This document shows positions 11,859 to 22,935 of a DNA stretch of 64,000 nucleotides, piece after piece. The stretch is taken from positions 11,549,831 through 11,613,830 of the forward strand of contig NC_061125.1 in NCBI RefSeq assembly GCF_905220365.1, written 5' to 3'. The translations under genes were made by a program, and so were the position numbers. How positions within the stretch are numbered: position 1 is the first letter of the stretch; each line of letters opens with the position of its first letter. The notes under the pieces were generated by a model. That model did no database searches, had not been told where the DNA came from, and saw only the letters and a program-made list of their open reading frames with translations. Source of the stretch: Vanessa cardui. Its lineage: Eukaryota; Arthropoda; Insecta; Lepidoptera; Nymphalidae.

Positions 11859-11965
11859 CTTGGTGGAGGGACTGGGTAGGTATCCCTAGAGCCCTTCCTT
11901 TGGTTAGGCTCACTCAAAGTGTAACTATGTATAGGTACAAAAAACATAACATCATGTGTCTGTCT
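11859..11965 (+). repeat. Family B SINE-like repeat, 5' fragment
   Basis: TTGGTGGAGGGACTGGGTAG near the start and CTCACTCAAAGTGTAACTAT, then AACATAACATC, follow the family B order with an internal deletion. Confidence 0.45.
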
Positions 11966-11976
11966 ACTTTCCTATA

Positions 11977-12062
11977 ATAGTAACAGCCTGTAAATTTCTG
12001 CTGGACTAAGGAGAATTTTAGGAGCATCCACCACTCAGCTCCAATGTGGCAGAATTCAGTAG
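11977..12062 (-). repeat. Family A SINE fragment
   Basis: AACAGCCTGTAAATTTCTGC, then CTGGACTAAGG and CCAATGTGGCAGAATT, match the SINE tail region with two internal deletions. Confidence 0.5.
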
Positions 12063-13439
12063 CAATGAGACCAATTAGATCCTCAAAATGTTTTATAAAA
12101 ACAAATTAAGCAATTTAAAAAATCAGTAGTGCTTTACTCTACCTATATAAAATTGTTACAGTTATCACTTTGGTAAATTAATGTTTAAGTAATCGTAATC
12201 ATTATAATCTCAATTGCGTATTATTAACTCATTTTATTTTAAAAATAAGGTAGTTTTATTTTTGTCTATAATTTTCGGCTCCATATCAAAATATGGCAAC
12301 CAGGGTGCCATTTCAATTCATTAATATTCTTAGATAGATGAAAGTGTAACAATTCTAATTTTACAAATAAATAACTGTATATCTTCAAAGTTAAATGTCG
12401 TAATTGGTAGGTAAAAGTTGTAAATATAACATGATCATTATTAGATACATATTTTTGTAATACTGACGTTAAATTTTATAAAAGGCGTATTAGCTTAATG
12501 GATAATTCAATTTTCATAAAAAGGCCCGTAACATTTTCTACTTATTATAAATAAAAAATATATACAATTACTAGATAATGTTTCTTAGTGCTTAAAATTT
12601 AGAAACTTTCCAAAGATAATCCCTTGACAATTTTGGTGTCATAATCACTTTGTTGTCACGGCAAAATTAGCATGACTTTTCTTCAACAATTTTTCATACA
12701 TTGTTCTTACGTTAGGTACAAAAAGTATAAAGTAGTTACTACAGAGTAATAGGTAAATTATTTAGCCTATTATACAGCTTAATGGCAGACATAAGGCTTA
12801 TTAAAATATATCCCAATATTTACCAAAACGAAGACTTTTAATAAGCGACATGAAGAACATTTCTATGTTTACCGTTATTAAAGTAATGATTTTACTTTAT
12901 AATATTACAAGGTCCTCTTGCAATTTCATTATATTATGTAACGTGTATGTACCATATTAAGAACATAGATAAGCTTAATGTATTATGCTTATAAATAACG
13001 TAGTTTTGCATAAAAATATAACTTACATTGGAACGGCTATATTAAGCTAAAATTACCAGCCGATGTGAAAACATATTTTATTCATGCACATAAAATATTT
13101 ACTTCCCCGTTGTAGGTAGCAAATTACAACGCTTTTAAAATAATGAAAAACGGTATGAACCGTTATTCTGAAAATATTATAGCCAATGAGATGGATTACA
13201 TCTTAAATTTATGTGCATAAATCGTGCACCCTTGTCATGAGTGACCTTTATGAATAACTGTTGTTTGCGGATTTGCTATACGTAAAAATTCATTCTAAAT
13301 AATATATGTTGATGTATCTTTATTCTATTCATATACTTCGGCTAATACGTACGAAAGCTCTTACATAACATAATGGGATGCAAGGGGAGTTAACAACAAA
13401 TTTAGATTCCCTATCGTCAACATCACCTGGTCGTGGTGC
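12063..13439. other. Intergenic, no gene seen
   Basis: AT-rich sequence without recognised elements. Confidence 0.5.
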
Positions 13440-14870
13440 TTCTTCTAATCAACGAACAAGGCAATAATAAAAGCTGAAATCTGAATTTGCTAATCTTGAT
13501 AGTAACACCTACACCTAACACCCGGCCAGGCGTGGCGACTAGTGCCAATACCGTCTCATGAGCAACGACACAAATGCACTACCCCCAATTCTCGGAAATA
13601 TCACAAGTTCTGGTCATGGTACCGGCTATGGTAAAGGCGCGATGGAGTAACTGAGAAATCCCAACCAGAAGCAGGTTACCAAAGATGGCAACTTTTTCTG
13701 GCCCTAAATCTTTCAATGGCTGGGCGAATATTTGAAAGAATTGCAAGTAGAGTTCATTCGCATTAACTGGTATATAATTGATCTATCGGAAATCGTAAGA
13801 TAGGACGAGGTCACGATGACACTAGATGCCTGTCAATTACTCTTGCTACACGTCATTTGTCCCAATTATTCGGTGTTGTCTCCAGAAGTCACTTAGATGC
13901 AATGATTTACATTGTGTTGGAGAGGATTGTCTTAAAGAATGTGAATAATGCTTTGAAAGATTTTCAAGAATATGTCAACAAATTGAGTAAAAGAGCAATA
14001 GAGGTAACCTCTTAGATCAGTCTTTGAACGAGATAGGAACTGCCTCTTAATATTGAAGATTCTCTAGCATTAAAATGGGCTCAATGTTTCTTCTAAAGCC
14101 AGATACCTCTTGTTGTCGCCTGAAAAACTCACTCACTTCTTAACTAAACAAGGCACAATCGCCACCTCAAAATTAGACAATAACAACAACAACAGCCTGT
14201 AAATTCCCACTGCTGGGCTAAAGGCCTCCTCTCCCTTTGAGGAGAAGGTTTGGAACATATTCCACCACGCTGTTCCAATGCGGGTTGGTAGAATACACAT
14301 GTGGCAGAATTTCTATGAAGTTTGTCACATGCAGGTTTCCTCACGATGTTTTCCTTCACCGCTGAGTACGAGATGAATTATAAAGACAAATTACGCACAC
14401 GAATCAGCGGTGCTTGCCTGGGTTTGAACCCGCAATTATCGGTTAAGATGCATGCGTTCTAACCACTGGGCCATCTCGACTCCAAATCAGCTACCTCGAG
14501 GGAAGCCAGTTGTTGTCAAGCTGGTCTGAATTGATAAATCATTCAGATGAAACTCGAAAGAGTTTAGTTTAAACTATGACAGATTCTGAAAACGGTCCAA
14601 AATTAGAGATGCCCCTTAATTACTTACCCTGAGCTATCTTGTGACCACAGAACAGCCTTTAAGTAAGCGATGAAAACGACTATTCGTATTGGTGAACAGT
14701 ACAGTATTACTGAGCACACCACAACCTGTTAGATACACTGGTATGGTAATTTCAACTCACCGACGGAAGGTAAGAGTTAGTTTGTCCAAAGGCAGCGATA
14801 ACGTTGATGAGCTTCGGTTAGACAGTGTTGTCCAAAGTGTTAGCTGAAAAGCAAACTTGGAAATTATTAC
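13440..14870 (+). pseudogene. Possible decayed mobile-element coding region, interrupted by a SINE
   Basis: This block is more balanced in composition than its flanks. One plus-strand frame stays largely open from about 13515 to 14015 with a few stops; its longest clean part, about 13800-14015, includes SRSHLDAMIYIVLERIVLK near 13880-13936. The SINE at 14178-14483 lies inside the block, and short near-identical flanks (TCAAAATTAG on the left, TCCAAATCAG on the right) are consistent with a degraded target duplication. I could not match the frame to a known gag, polymerase or transposase motif. It may be a retrotransposon relic, but the evidence is weak. Confidence 0.25.
14178..14483 (-). repeat. 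Family A tRNA-derived SINE, near full length
   Basis: Ends with an AACAAC-type simple tail on the plus strand at 14178-14194, followed by CAGCCTGTAAATTCCC. The tRNA-like head at the right end has a B box (GGTTTGAACCC on the plus strand) and an A box (ACTGGGCCA on the plus strand). The body includes CACATGTGGCAGAATTTC and ATGTTTTCCTTCACCG. It is one of the best preserved copies. Confidence 0.88.
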
Positions 14871-15267
14871 TCAAGAAAAATATGTATGTATTTTTATATT
14901 TCCATTGACGTTATTTTATTAGTCTGGTTACAATTACACTATTGTAATTGTAAAAAGTATTTACATAAAATATATATGTGTAGTTGTTTACATATTGAAG
15001 ATTATTATTAAAAACACTACAAGGTAAGCCAATTTCATTATATTCCAGGTTCATTTTGAATGTTCTCAAGATTAGAATATTATTCGATTATTGTGAAAGG
15101 GTTCAGACGTATACGAATAGTTCGAATTGAAATGGGGTCGATCCCTTTATCTGTTAAAGTATGTACTATTGGCAAAGTCCGAAATACGTTATACTCGAAT
15201 AACTAATGTTTGGAAGTAGTCTTCATGTATTGATTACATCTTTTTCTTATAATATAGTTAAGTGAAC
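14871..15267. other. Intergenic, no gene seen
   Basis: AT-rich unique sequence. Confidence 0.45.
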
Positions 15268-15440
15268 CTGATGACAAGTGGTCCATACTGAGCATAGACA
15301 TTAGCGCCATAATATTTTTCAACCATTTCTTATATAGCCAATGCGCTACTAACCTCGGGATTTAAGATATTATGTCTCTTGTAATTTAAAATACTCTGAC
15401 TAATTCACACGTCGACCCACAGTACAACATTGTGTAAAAA
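15268..15440 (-). repeat. Family B SINE-like repeat, partial
   Basis: The reversed family B order is visible on the plus strand: CTGATGACAAGTGGTCCATA, AGCGCCATAATATTT, CCAATGCGCTACTAACCT and ATTATGTCTCTTGTAAT. Confidence 0.6.
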
Positions 15441-15762
15441 ATAATGATTGATTTTTTGTTATTGTTTTAAAAGTCATTAGTTATTTTATTGGTTAAGAAT
15501 GTTAATGAGAAAATTACTTTGCTTTTATTATTTGGTTTCCCGTCTAAGTCAAAGCGGCTCCATTGCTATAATACGTGAATCTTAATTGAAGGTTGTTAAT
15601 TATCAGTGTCTTAATTATCTTTTAAAGTATCTATATAATCAACTATATAACTACACAAAAAAAACGCCTAAAACTGCTATGATTTTCGTAAAATATTTAC
15701 TTTGGAAGCAAACGAACAAGGTTAAGTAGCTAAGTATTGGCTATGTCAAAAGTGTTAGCCAC

Positions 15763-15799
15763 TTTTTGATACTATATTTATAAGATACAGTATCAAAAA
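15763..15799. repeat. Inverted repeat, 11-bp perfect stem
   Basis: TTTTTGATACT at 15763-15773 pairs perfectly with AGTATCAAAAA at 15789-15799 across a 15-base AT-rich loop. Confidence 0.6.
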
Positions 15800-16049
15800 T
15801 CAATCATAAGGTAACACTGGTTTTATAAAATTACCCTTGAAACTAGACACGGCACTGACGATTATTTATATTAATAGTAACCACCCACATGGGTCGGCTC
15901 AAATCCGTACTAAAATAAGAATTAATATTTTAAAGCTATTTTTTTTTAATTTAAAAAAAAAGGTATATTTACAGCTGTAGTTGACCAACCAACTTAGGTT
16001 AAGTAATAGTAGTAATAGTACAATTTTTTTTTATTCATGCCATAAAAAA

Positions 16050-16350
16050 GAGTTAAGATGGCCCAGTGGTTAGAACGCGTGCATCTTAACCGATGATTAC
16101 GGGTTCAAACTTAGGCAAGCACCACTATATGTATGTGCTTAATTTGTGTTTATAATTCATCTCGTACTGGTCGGTGAAGGAAAACATCGTAAGGAAACCT
16201 ACATGTGTCTAATTTCATCGAAATTCTGCCACATGTGCATTCCACCAACCCGCATTGTAACAGTGTGGTGGAATATGTTCCAAACCCTCTCCTTAATGGA
16301 TGAGGAGGCCTTATCTTAGCAGTGGGAAATTTACAGACTGTTACTTTACT
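16050..16350 (+). repeat. Family A tRNA-derived SINE, full length
   Basis: The head reads AAGATGGCCCAGTGGTTAGA (A box) and then GGGTTCAAACTTAGG (decayed B box). The body reads ATTCATCTCGTACTGGTCGG and CCACATGTGCATTCCACCAA, and the tail GTGGGAAATTTACAGACTG. It is the clearest plus-strand copy and useful as a reference for the family. Confidence 0.9.
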
Positions 16351-17849
16351 TTAATAAATAATGTATTTCAATATTTTCATAACTATATAATATATTATGT
16401 TCTTACTCAAAATATTATTGTATACTTCAAAATAATTTTTCATGTTTATTTTCTTCATTCGATTTGTCATTCTTAAAGTTCCCTAAAACTTGAAACTTAT
16501 TTGGGACCCAGTGTACTGCAACAGCTGTTCCTGAATGATGAAAAGCTTAAGGCGATTACAAGATTCCTTCCCGGTTCAAGTTTAATATAAAAATAAGAAG
16601 ATAATGCTCTTTTAAGTGTATGTTCTCCTGGTACTTCCATTTCGAAGTTTGTTCGTTTGTTGCGTAGGGGAATGTCTAAGTGAATGTCAATAATTTTAAG
16701 TCTATATTTTGAAGGTATTTGGATAGACATGACTCTGACATGCGATTTACGATGTTTTCAATATATTGATAAAATATTTGTTTTACCATAAAATACGATG
16801 GAGATATTTGTTTTGTATTTATGCCTGAGGGCATTTGTATACTTAAGCCGACTACAAAACTCATGTGTTTTCTCAACTACAACAACAAAATTAATTTGTT
16901 TTTAATAGTGTTATTAAGGAAACACAAACATTTATATATCTGCCACATTACATAATGAATACGAGTATATACAAACTTTTTGTTTCAAAATAACATTACA
17001 TAAATCTACGGAGAAATAACATTGATGGATAATAATTCATAGTAAAACTTTTTATTATAAATATTTTTAAAATACAATAGCATAGTTTGAAAATCGTTAT
17101 TTTAGAATTCATTAAAAATTTACCTTAGCTGTGTAACTCTTGACACTATAATTACAAGGCGTGGTGTAGACTGCATGTTTGTATAGAATTGTAAAGTTAG
17201 CGTAGAAAGCATTTGCAGGAGTTTTCCATATCTCGACATTTTATCGAACGATATGCACCCCCTGCCGTCTAGATGATCCATCTTCGAGGGAACAAGGGCG
17301 GTGCAAACGAGCGTTTGGAACTCTATAATCGAATATTCTGCAGAAATAATTGTTTTACATTGCGCTTCGGATTGTACAGATTATAATTTTTGTCTTTTAC
17401 TCCCTCTAACTACTTTCAGATATAAAGTTCATTAAAACTGTAGATTTTAGTATATAGAACTTTTAAAACGGATTTATTATAAAACACAGTACTTTTTGTA
17501 ATATTAAAACTATACAGTTTGTTGTAATTGAGTGGTCTTCATCTTGTTGATATATTTTAGGGAGATTTAATAAGAAAAATTACTCAACTTTGCTTGTATA
17601 TCGATATTGAGTAAGCCACTCCGTACAACGTTATTTTGCATTTTCTTGTATGTATTGGGTTATTCAACTCGTCATAGTGGTTATAGACTGGGCTGCGTAT
17701 CCTGGGGTCGTGATTTCCTATTCCAGGTAGTTGCGGTAAAAAGTTATTGGGGTTTCCTGTTGAAATTTTTTCAGTAACAGCCCGGAGTCTGTCCGTTGTA
17801 GCCGTGTAAACTTTCATATCTCCACACCTATCTAACACTTATGTTAATA
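16351..17849. other. Intergenic, no gene seen
   Basis: Mostly AT-rich. A more balanced stretch at about 17690-17838 (ACTGGGCTGCGTATCCTGGG onward) resembles interspersed lepidopteran repeats but I cannot place it in a family. Confidence 0.4.
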
Positions 17850-18015
17850 GTTTTATAAAAGTATAACACCTCGCCTGATTGTGTCCACTGGTAACAGGAG
17901 GGCTGGTTCGTTTTTTGCCCAGAGGATCGGAATTGCGATTAGTGAACTAGTTTTAGTTCATATTTGTATATATTTAAGCATTTAATGTTGTTAATTCTTA
18001 TGTTAATAAAACACT
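17850..18015 (+). repeat. LINE reverse transcriptase 3'-end remnant, copy 2
   Basis: Encodes on the plus strand the segment ITPRLIVSTGN then RRAGSFFAQRIGIAI, matching the C-terminal end at 43589-43819. Relative to that copy about 59 bases are deleted right after the codons for GIAI, removing the AIQRGNAAS end. The 3' UTR (TTTAGTTCATATTTGTATAT then TTAAGCATTTAATGTTGTTA) follows. Confidence 0.75.
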
Positions 18016-18701
18016 TACGTATAATTATATTTTTAATGAATAGTTTTATAGAAATTAGTAAAAATCTATATTCAAAAATAGTTTAAAATCACTGGTAGAA
18101 AAAAATAACATTATTGATAATACATAATTGATACGTAAAAAATAGATGTTTAAGTAGTTATATATGAATTTATGCTCTTAAAAATGGAAACCCTTTTGCG
18201 AAGTTGGCGGAGGCTTTTAGCACTTTCTAACAGTGTTACTTTTTCTTTAATGCTCCTAATAGTTTCCTACATATGATTAATCTCTTAGTAACATTGTATA
18301 TAGCTTATAAACAAGGGTTGCGTTGGTGATATTAATAACGTATATACTCGTATAATACACTTAATAGGCTAATATTTAAAGATCCAATTAAAAACAAAAT
18401 ATAATTCAAAGCGTAGCGACGGCAAGTCTACGGCAACCGTCGCTCGTACGAATGATCCGTCTTCGCGAAAACACGCGCAGACGCGTGATTCCACCAACAA
18501 GGGTGCGATATTTATTTTTTTTCCCTCCGACGTCTAAGTTTTGTGTGAAACTTACAAACAAAGGGCACCAGCGTCCAATATGAAATGCTATTGTTAAAAA
18601 GTATTGAACTTTGTTAGCAGTTGTTGGGTGAGAGGATTATGGAGTGTGTTGTTGTAAATTGAATTATTATATAGCAGAGGTTAGAGGTTACAGTAACCAT
18701 A
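18016..18701. other. Intergenic with a CpG-rich hairpin block
   Basis: AT-rich except for 18411-18500, which is GC- and CpG-rich and holds the hairpin listed separately. No coding frame is convincing. Confidence 0.45.
18415..18444. repeat. GC-rich hairpin
   Basis: AGCGACGG at 18415-18422 pairs perfectly with CCGTCGCT at 18437-18444 over a 14-base loop. It sits at the start of a roughly 90-bp CpG-rich block in AT-rich DNA. Confidence 0.6.
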
Positions 18702-18976
18702 CAGTCTATAATGTGTAAATTTCCCAATGCTGGGCTAACTCTACTCTCTTTGAGAAGAAGGTTTGAAGCATATTCCTCAACGCTTCTCCAATGCAGGTTG
18801 GTGGACGTGAAATGTTTTAAAATTAGAAACAGGCGGGCTTTCTCACGATGTTTTCCTTCATCACCGAGTACGAGATGAATTATAAACATAAATTAAGTAC
18901 ATGAAAATTCAGTGGTGCTTACCTAGGTTTCAACTCTCAATGGTAGGTTAAGACGTACTAACCACTGAGCCTCGGC
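18702..18976 (-). repeat. Family A SINE copy
   Basis: Tail (GTAAATTTCCCAATGCTGGG), body (ACGATGTTTTCCTTCATCAC) and head (ACTAACCACTGAGCC) are all present, with small deletions in the tail half. The B box region is decayed. Confidence 0.8.
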
Positions 18977-19360
18977 TCACTTTTAAGAGTATTTACAGGT
19001 TAAAGTTACTATATATGCAATAATAAAAATACCCCCTTAAAGTTAACACAATACAATTGCTCAAGTTATTCATTCGAAAATTTCTGCGTGACATTTGCTC
19101 AAAGTAGTTTTTATATTTTCCCTTGGGAATGAAACACTTTCCCAGCGTAAAGTATTCAAAAGCTGACATTTGGTTATCGAATTCTGCGGTAACAAATAGA
19201 CAAGTGGACAGACAGATAGATAAATGGAAAGAAAATGTATATTTGGCTTCCGTGTCGATAACAATGACTTTTAGAAGCATACAGATATTGCATTTGTTAA
19301 AATACAAAAAATATCGTACAGCTTTAAAAACACAATATCAGCGAATAATTAGGTTTTATA

Positions 19361-19634
19361 GACGAACTCCGTGGTCGAGTAGTTTGTATACCGGTTTTCA
19401 TGGGTACGCCACTCTGAGGTCCCGGGTTCGGTACCCGGCCGTGTCGATGTAAACGTTCATAAGGTTGTCTTAAATTTTCGCGATTATTACATTCTAGTTT
19501 AAGTTTTCTATGTTTTCTTGGATGTTTGTGGTAACGTTGTTACTTCTGACTTTTCATGTGACAAGTTCTTTAGCTACTTACATTGGGATCAAAGTAATGT
19601 ATGCGATGTTGTCCAATATTTATTTATTTATTTC
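19361..19634 (+). repeat. Family D tRNA-like SINE copy with inserted module
   Basis: The head has CGTGGTCGAGTAGTTTGTAT and a B box region (GGTTCGGTACCC). The body continues through TTCTTGGATGTTTGTGGTAA to CATTGGGATCAAAGTAATGT and a TTTA-rich end. A 28-base stretch at 19464-19491 is identical in reverse complement to 32721-32748 in an unrelated element, so this copy carries a foreign module. Confidence 0.75.
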
Positions 19635-19884
19635 CTGGAAAACATGAAATTAACATTATATAATAAAAGGGTTTCTAATCCATCCACCGAAAGCCTTATT
19701 ACTCCGTTTTGAGATTAATATTTATGTCAAAGAAAAATTTCCAAGTCGTTTGCTTCGTCTAATTAAAAATCAAATACTTTTAAACAATTTTTACAACCAA
19801 GACTGTTAAGCAAGCATTTGTGACTTTGAATTATTTACATCCTTTTAGTAGGGTTTAATATTGTCATATTATAAATAGATCACG

Positions 19885-20202
19885 TATAGTACGACACAAC
19901 TTAGATGTAGCATCGGCAAAATTCGTAAAACCGATCACATCCGAATTACGTACGCTATCCCAAATTATCAATATTTATTTCTAATGTATCATCTTTACAC
20001 AAACGTAATAACTTATACATATATATTCGTCAATTTAACACGTCACTGACGCGAAAATCTACAGCGACGAATAGCGTCGAATGGCGCGATAGGGAGCTAT
20101 TTCTATTGGCAGTGTAAATAGGCAGTAATCGGTTTTATTGAATTTGTCGATGCTACATTACGTGTGTCGTTACATGTTACATCTAAGTTGTGTCGTACTA
20201 TA
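19885..20202. mobile_element. MITE with terminal inverted repeats and TA flanks
   Basis: The ends are inverted copies: TAGTACGACACAACTTAGAT begins at 19887, and its reverse complement ends at 20200. A TA lies outside each end (19885-19886, 20201-20202), as expected of Tc1/mariner-type insertion. The inverted similarity continues inward through GCATCGGCAAAATTC and AAAACCGAT, but the right arm carries an extra segment of about 24 bases. It is about 314 bp long with no coding capacity, so it would depend on a transposase supplied elsewhere. Confidence 0.8.
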
Positions 20203-22500
20203 TTTTGCTTGTTAAATACAGCTACTCGGATGCGTGAAATCTAAAATTATATGTTTTATTTTACAGCTTTAAGTTTGTTATTATTTACTCTTGTCTAAAG
20301 TTGCATACAATTTTTGAAACATTATGATAATTGTATTTGTAATCATTTTATTATTATATATTAATTAATTGTTAACATTTTGGTCAGCGGAATGACGGAA
20401 TTAATGACTGTTGTCATTCTGTTAATCATATATTTTGAATTTCATACACATACATGTAAAATTGAATTTAAGATTCCTAATTAGTAGTTATATTAAACCT
20501 GGTGCTAGTCTATTGATATTGTTGAATTTGATTCAACAATAATTACCAAGTATTTGTCTGCCTATAAGAAATATTAATGAAAAATATACTATCAGTAAAA
20601 TGAGTAAAATTGATAAACCTCGAAAAAAACTTCGTAAATTAATCGCACTATCTGATAATGAAACCAAGTAGGTACTTCAAGGGCGACCCTCAAAAGCGAT
20701 AAACGTTCGACAATTAAAACTTTGGACTCCATATTTTCGGGTTATTAAGCAAACGGTTCAACCCTCCGACTGCTCTTGTGAGTGAATAAATTTCCCTCAG
20801 TGATTTTATCGCAACGCTATGACTCACGCATATTAGGTAACCCCATAGAGCATATTTAAATGCACATTAGGTGACTTCCTTGTAAGTGATATTCCTTAGT
20901 AATAAATCTCTTCGTTCCGATTGGGGTTCCGATCGTAGTCGGTATAGTATGCTATTATGAATTGTAATTCCTCTGTAAATCAATGAGAGCAGTTTCAGTT
21001 TTAAAAATATTTTATAAATAATAATTACACTTTTTAATAATTCGTTTGTAATTAAAGAAGTGGCTCTTTCATTATCTTTTCACAGATTTTAACGTTTTCT
21101 TACAAATAATAATTACTTATTTTAAACTTATCAAATTTCTTATTTTAATTATATGACTATTAAATATAATAATGAAACATTTGAGTCTCTGTTTGAAGCG
21201 AATATATTAAACTTATTACTTATTATTATTAATAATATAGAGACATATTACAATGTAACTTAAAATATGTTTGCTGTAATATTATAGAATATGAACTAAG
21301 TGATTCGGATTGCAAAATCCAAACGTGTAATTCGTGATACATATATTTTAATAGTATTTGTTAAATAAAACAGATAATTTAATAAAATATTTTAAAAGTA
21401 CGAATTCGAATTCGTTCTTAACTGTTTTTATAGAAAAAACTTACTCTTAATATAATTTTATACAAAATCCTTTAAAATGTTTCCATTTGATACAAAAGAA
21501 AGAAATTACGAGCACGACTCAATCTTGTTTCAAAGAGACAAAAAATATATGAAAAAGTAACATACACACATACACATAACACCATATCGACCCTTTTTTT
21601 TCAACAATGCCGCTATCGTGTCACAAGACGTATATTTCTTTGCATAATATTAAAAAAAGAAAATACACATCTGACATTTAAATCCTTTGAACATTAAAAC
21701 GTCAGTCGTCAAAGTGGAGAATTGTAAAGAACCCTCTATTTTCCAAAACCCTGACAGTTACCCTGTTATTTTGACGTGTGTAACGAAGGTGAAAAACAGC
21801 CAGATCAGCGGGGGTGAGAGAGACTTCAGCCGAATTGATTTACAACCATCAGTCATAGACGACGTGGAATGAACGCTTTGTATGCAAAATTTTAATATTA
21901 AATACAGATTTGCAAAAAGGCTTTAAGAGCATAAATGTACAGTACGAAAATGTTCGTCACCTTAAGATCTATTTTTGTGTGCTCAGTATAAGCGATAATC
22001 TGCTTTACCGCTCGAGCATATATGACACTGACAGATATATTTTGACAATTCAGTATGATCATATCTAATTTAAATATGGAATGTCTAATTACGCCACTAA
22101 AAAGATTTTATATCGATTTAAAATTATACGCAGTCCAAAGTTGTTACACTATTTTGAACCAAGTTATCATACTGTGTAGGTTTAATTTTATATCCAGTTG
22201 TCAATTTAGTGCTTTAGTTTCAAAAGGTACTAAGAGTTTAAGACTTGATAAAGAATTTAATTTGAAAAGTTACGAAGGTTTTCTTACTCTTACTGTACAT
22301 ATATTATGTATCGTGCCTGGGTGAGTACTTCATTAGGTTAATGCTTTTTTCATACTCATTAATCATAATAAATATTAGAAGCAATATTGTGATTATTTTT
22401 TCAATACTTTATAGTTATTTTCAATTTAAAATTGTAGAGATAAATTGTCAAAACAATCTGTTATTGATGTTGAATATAAAAATGTATAAAATAAAGTAAA
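20203..22500. other. Intergenic, some balanced unique blocks
   Basis: No gene recognised. The blocks 20640-20960 and 21690-21880 are more balanced in composition than their surroundings. The latter contains an open frame of about 60 codons ending at 21872, which has no ATG start and no recognised motif. Confidence 0.45.
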
Positions 22501-22752
22501 GTAACAGCCCGTAAATTTCCCACAGCTGGGATAAGGCCTCCTCTTCCATTAAGGAGAGGACTTGGAACAATTACAACAATGCGTTTTGGTGGAATGCACA
22601 TGTGGCAGAATTTCGATGATATTAGACATATGCAGGTTTCCTCACGATGTTTTCCTTCACCGCCTAGCACGAGATGAATTATAAACACAAATTAAGCACA
22701 TATATCATCGGTTAAGATGCACGCGTTCTAACCACTGGAATATCTCAGCTCC
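22501..22752 (-). repeat. Family A SINE, B-box region deleted
   Basis: Tail (GTAACAGCCCGTAAATTTCC), body (CACATGTGGCAGAATTTCGA, ACGATGTTTTCCTTCACCGC) and the far head (TTCTAACCACTGG) are present. About 45 bases including the B box are missing near 22700. Confidence 0.85.
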
Positions 22753-22799
22753 TAAAAATGTATAACCTATACCAAAGTTGACTGGTATGTATTAATGTG

Positions 22800-22935
22800 C
22801 TTTTATTTATTTATTTATTTAAATACTTTATTGACCAACAACAAAAGTTGAGACAAAAGGCGGACTTAATGCCTGAAGGCATTCTCTACCAGTCAACCTT
22901 TAGGCCAAACAGAAAGTCATGAAGGCGGTAACAAT
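22800..22935 (-). repeat. LINE 3' tail with TTTA repeat end
   Basis: A TTTA tandem tract at 22800-22822 is followed by AAATACTTTATTGACCAACA and AAAAGGCGGACTTAATGCCT, a 3'-end sequence I associate from memory with lepidopteran non-LTR elements. It lies about 50 bp from the SINE on its left. Confidence 0.55.

Noticed and set aside
14144..14359. 71-residue minus-strand ORF
   Set aside because: Lies inside the family A SINE. Similar peptides appear in the copies at 50495-50734, 56398-56586 and 22461-22688, so it is a SINE reading frame, not a gene.
17584..17838. 84-residue minus-strand ORF next to the LINE remnant
   Set aside because: Not in frame with or related to the LINE end at 17850; looks like part of an unclassified repeat.
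19123..19452. 109-residue plus-strand ORF with overlapping antisense ORFs
   Set aside because: Runs into the family D SINE head at its C-terminus and shows no codon bias or domain.
21687..21872. 61-residue plus-strand frame with fairly balanced codons
   Set aside because: No ATG start, stop just upstream and no domain. Possible conserved noncoding DNA but not supported as a gene.
22800..22822. TTTA microsatellite as a separate locus
   Set aside because: It is the simple-sequence end of the LINE tail that follows it.
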